A DNA stretch of 64,000 nucleotides, taken from assembly GCF_907164915.1 (NCBI RefSeq), contig NC_061868.1, positions 44,887,689-44,951,688 of the forward strand, read 5' to 3'. Below are positions 63,961-64,000 of this stretch, piece after piece. The stretch is from Impatiens glandulifera. Its lineage: Eukaryota > Streptophyta > Magnoliopsida > Ericales > Balsaminaceae. Below the pieces are notes generated by a model. It was not told where the DNA came from, searched no databases, and was given only the letters and a program-made list of their open reading frames with translations. The number at the start of each line of letters is the position of its first letter. The stretch's first letter is position 1. The position numbers and the translations under genes are program-made.

Positions 63961-64000
63961 GACTTTCTCTAAGTGTTCTGTAGGTACAAAGTTGGTTGGT

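Larger units (their letters stand above)
60155..64000 (+). mobile_element. Ty1-copia LTR retrotransposon 2, nested in the LTR of element 1 (runs off the window)
   Basis: Starts with a complete 5' LTR (60155-60570), then primer-binding site, a GC-rich leader with minisatellite, a gag-protease remnant, integrase and reverse transcriptase. The 3' end is beyond 64000. The target was TTTTC in the LTR of element 1; the matching target duplication should occur after the 3' LTR. Element 2 must be younger than element 1's insertion but also carries stops. Confidence 0.9.

Overview
This is a piece of a eudicot plant nuclear genome. The evidence is AT-rich spacers, genes split by GT-AG introns, chloroplast and secretory targeting, plant-only families (VQ, SnRK2, EXORDIUM, class II DAHP synthase) and a heavy load of plant transposons (MULEs, Helitrons, a Tourist-like MITE, Ty1-copia, a SINE). 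The sequence alone does not name a species. All exon models below were built by hand from reading frame, splice sites and remembered family sequences; no search was run.

Layout. 0.5-10.5 kb: two duplicated small CxxHP/CxxCL proteins (557-1024 and 10059-10532, both +) flank BRX1 (ribosome biogenesis, -) and a 1.35-kb long-TIR Mutator-like element. 13.4-37.7 kb is the genic core: an O-fucosyltransferase-like protein (+), a VQ9-like VQ protein (+), a non-epsilon 14-3-3 (-), a group-2 SnRK2 kinase (+), ribosomal protein eS6 (+) and an F-box/JmjC/phosphotransferase-fold protein of the JMJ21 type (-). VQ9, 14-3-3 omega, SnRK2.8 and JMJ21 are, from memory, consecutive loci in Arabidopsis (At1g78310 to At1g78280), so this looks like a conserved block with eS6 inserted. 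38.2-43.8 kb: a 5.1-kb Mutator-like element carrying a decayed DUF1985-Ulp1 protease gene, next to a small relative. 47.1-49.1 kb: plastid DAHP synthase (-). 51.3-55.3 kb: an intact EXORDIUM-like gene (-) and a 5'-truncated second EXORDIUM-type fragment (-). 55.5-64 kb: a decayed Ty1-copia element whose 3' LTR is interrupted by a second copia element, whose own LTR holds a tRNA-derived SINE.

The single-copy genes serve ribosome assembly and translation (BRX1, eS6), osmotic/ABA-type signalling (SnRK2, 14-3-3, VQ), shikimate-pathway entry (DAHP synthase) and cell-wall or secretory functions (O-fucosyltransferase-like, EXORDIUM-like). They are ordinary plant genes and do not form an operon-like system.

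The most interesting items are structural: a 385-bp tandem duplication inside the JMJ21-like gene that copies part of an exon; the MULE that pairs a transposase N-terminal scrap with an Ulp1 gene bearing four in-frame stops, one directly after the catalytic His; recurrent TGACGCA/TGCGTCA clusters shared by that MULE and its neighbour; three related Helitrons with an internal unit of about 310 bp; and the three-deep transposon nest. No clearly new biological system was identified.
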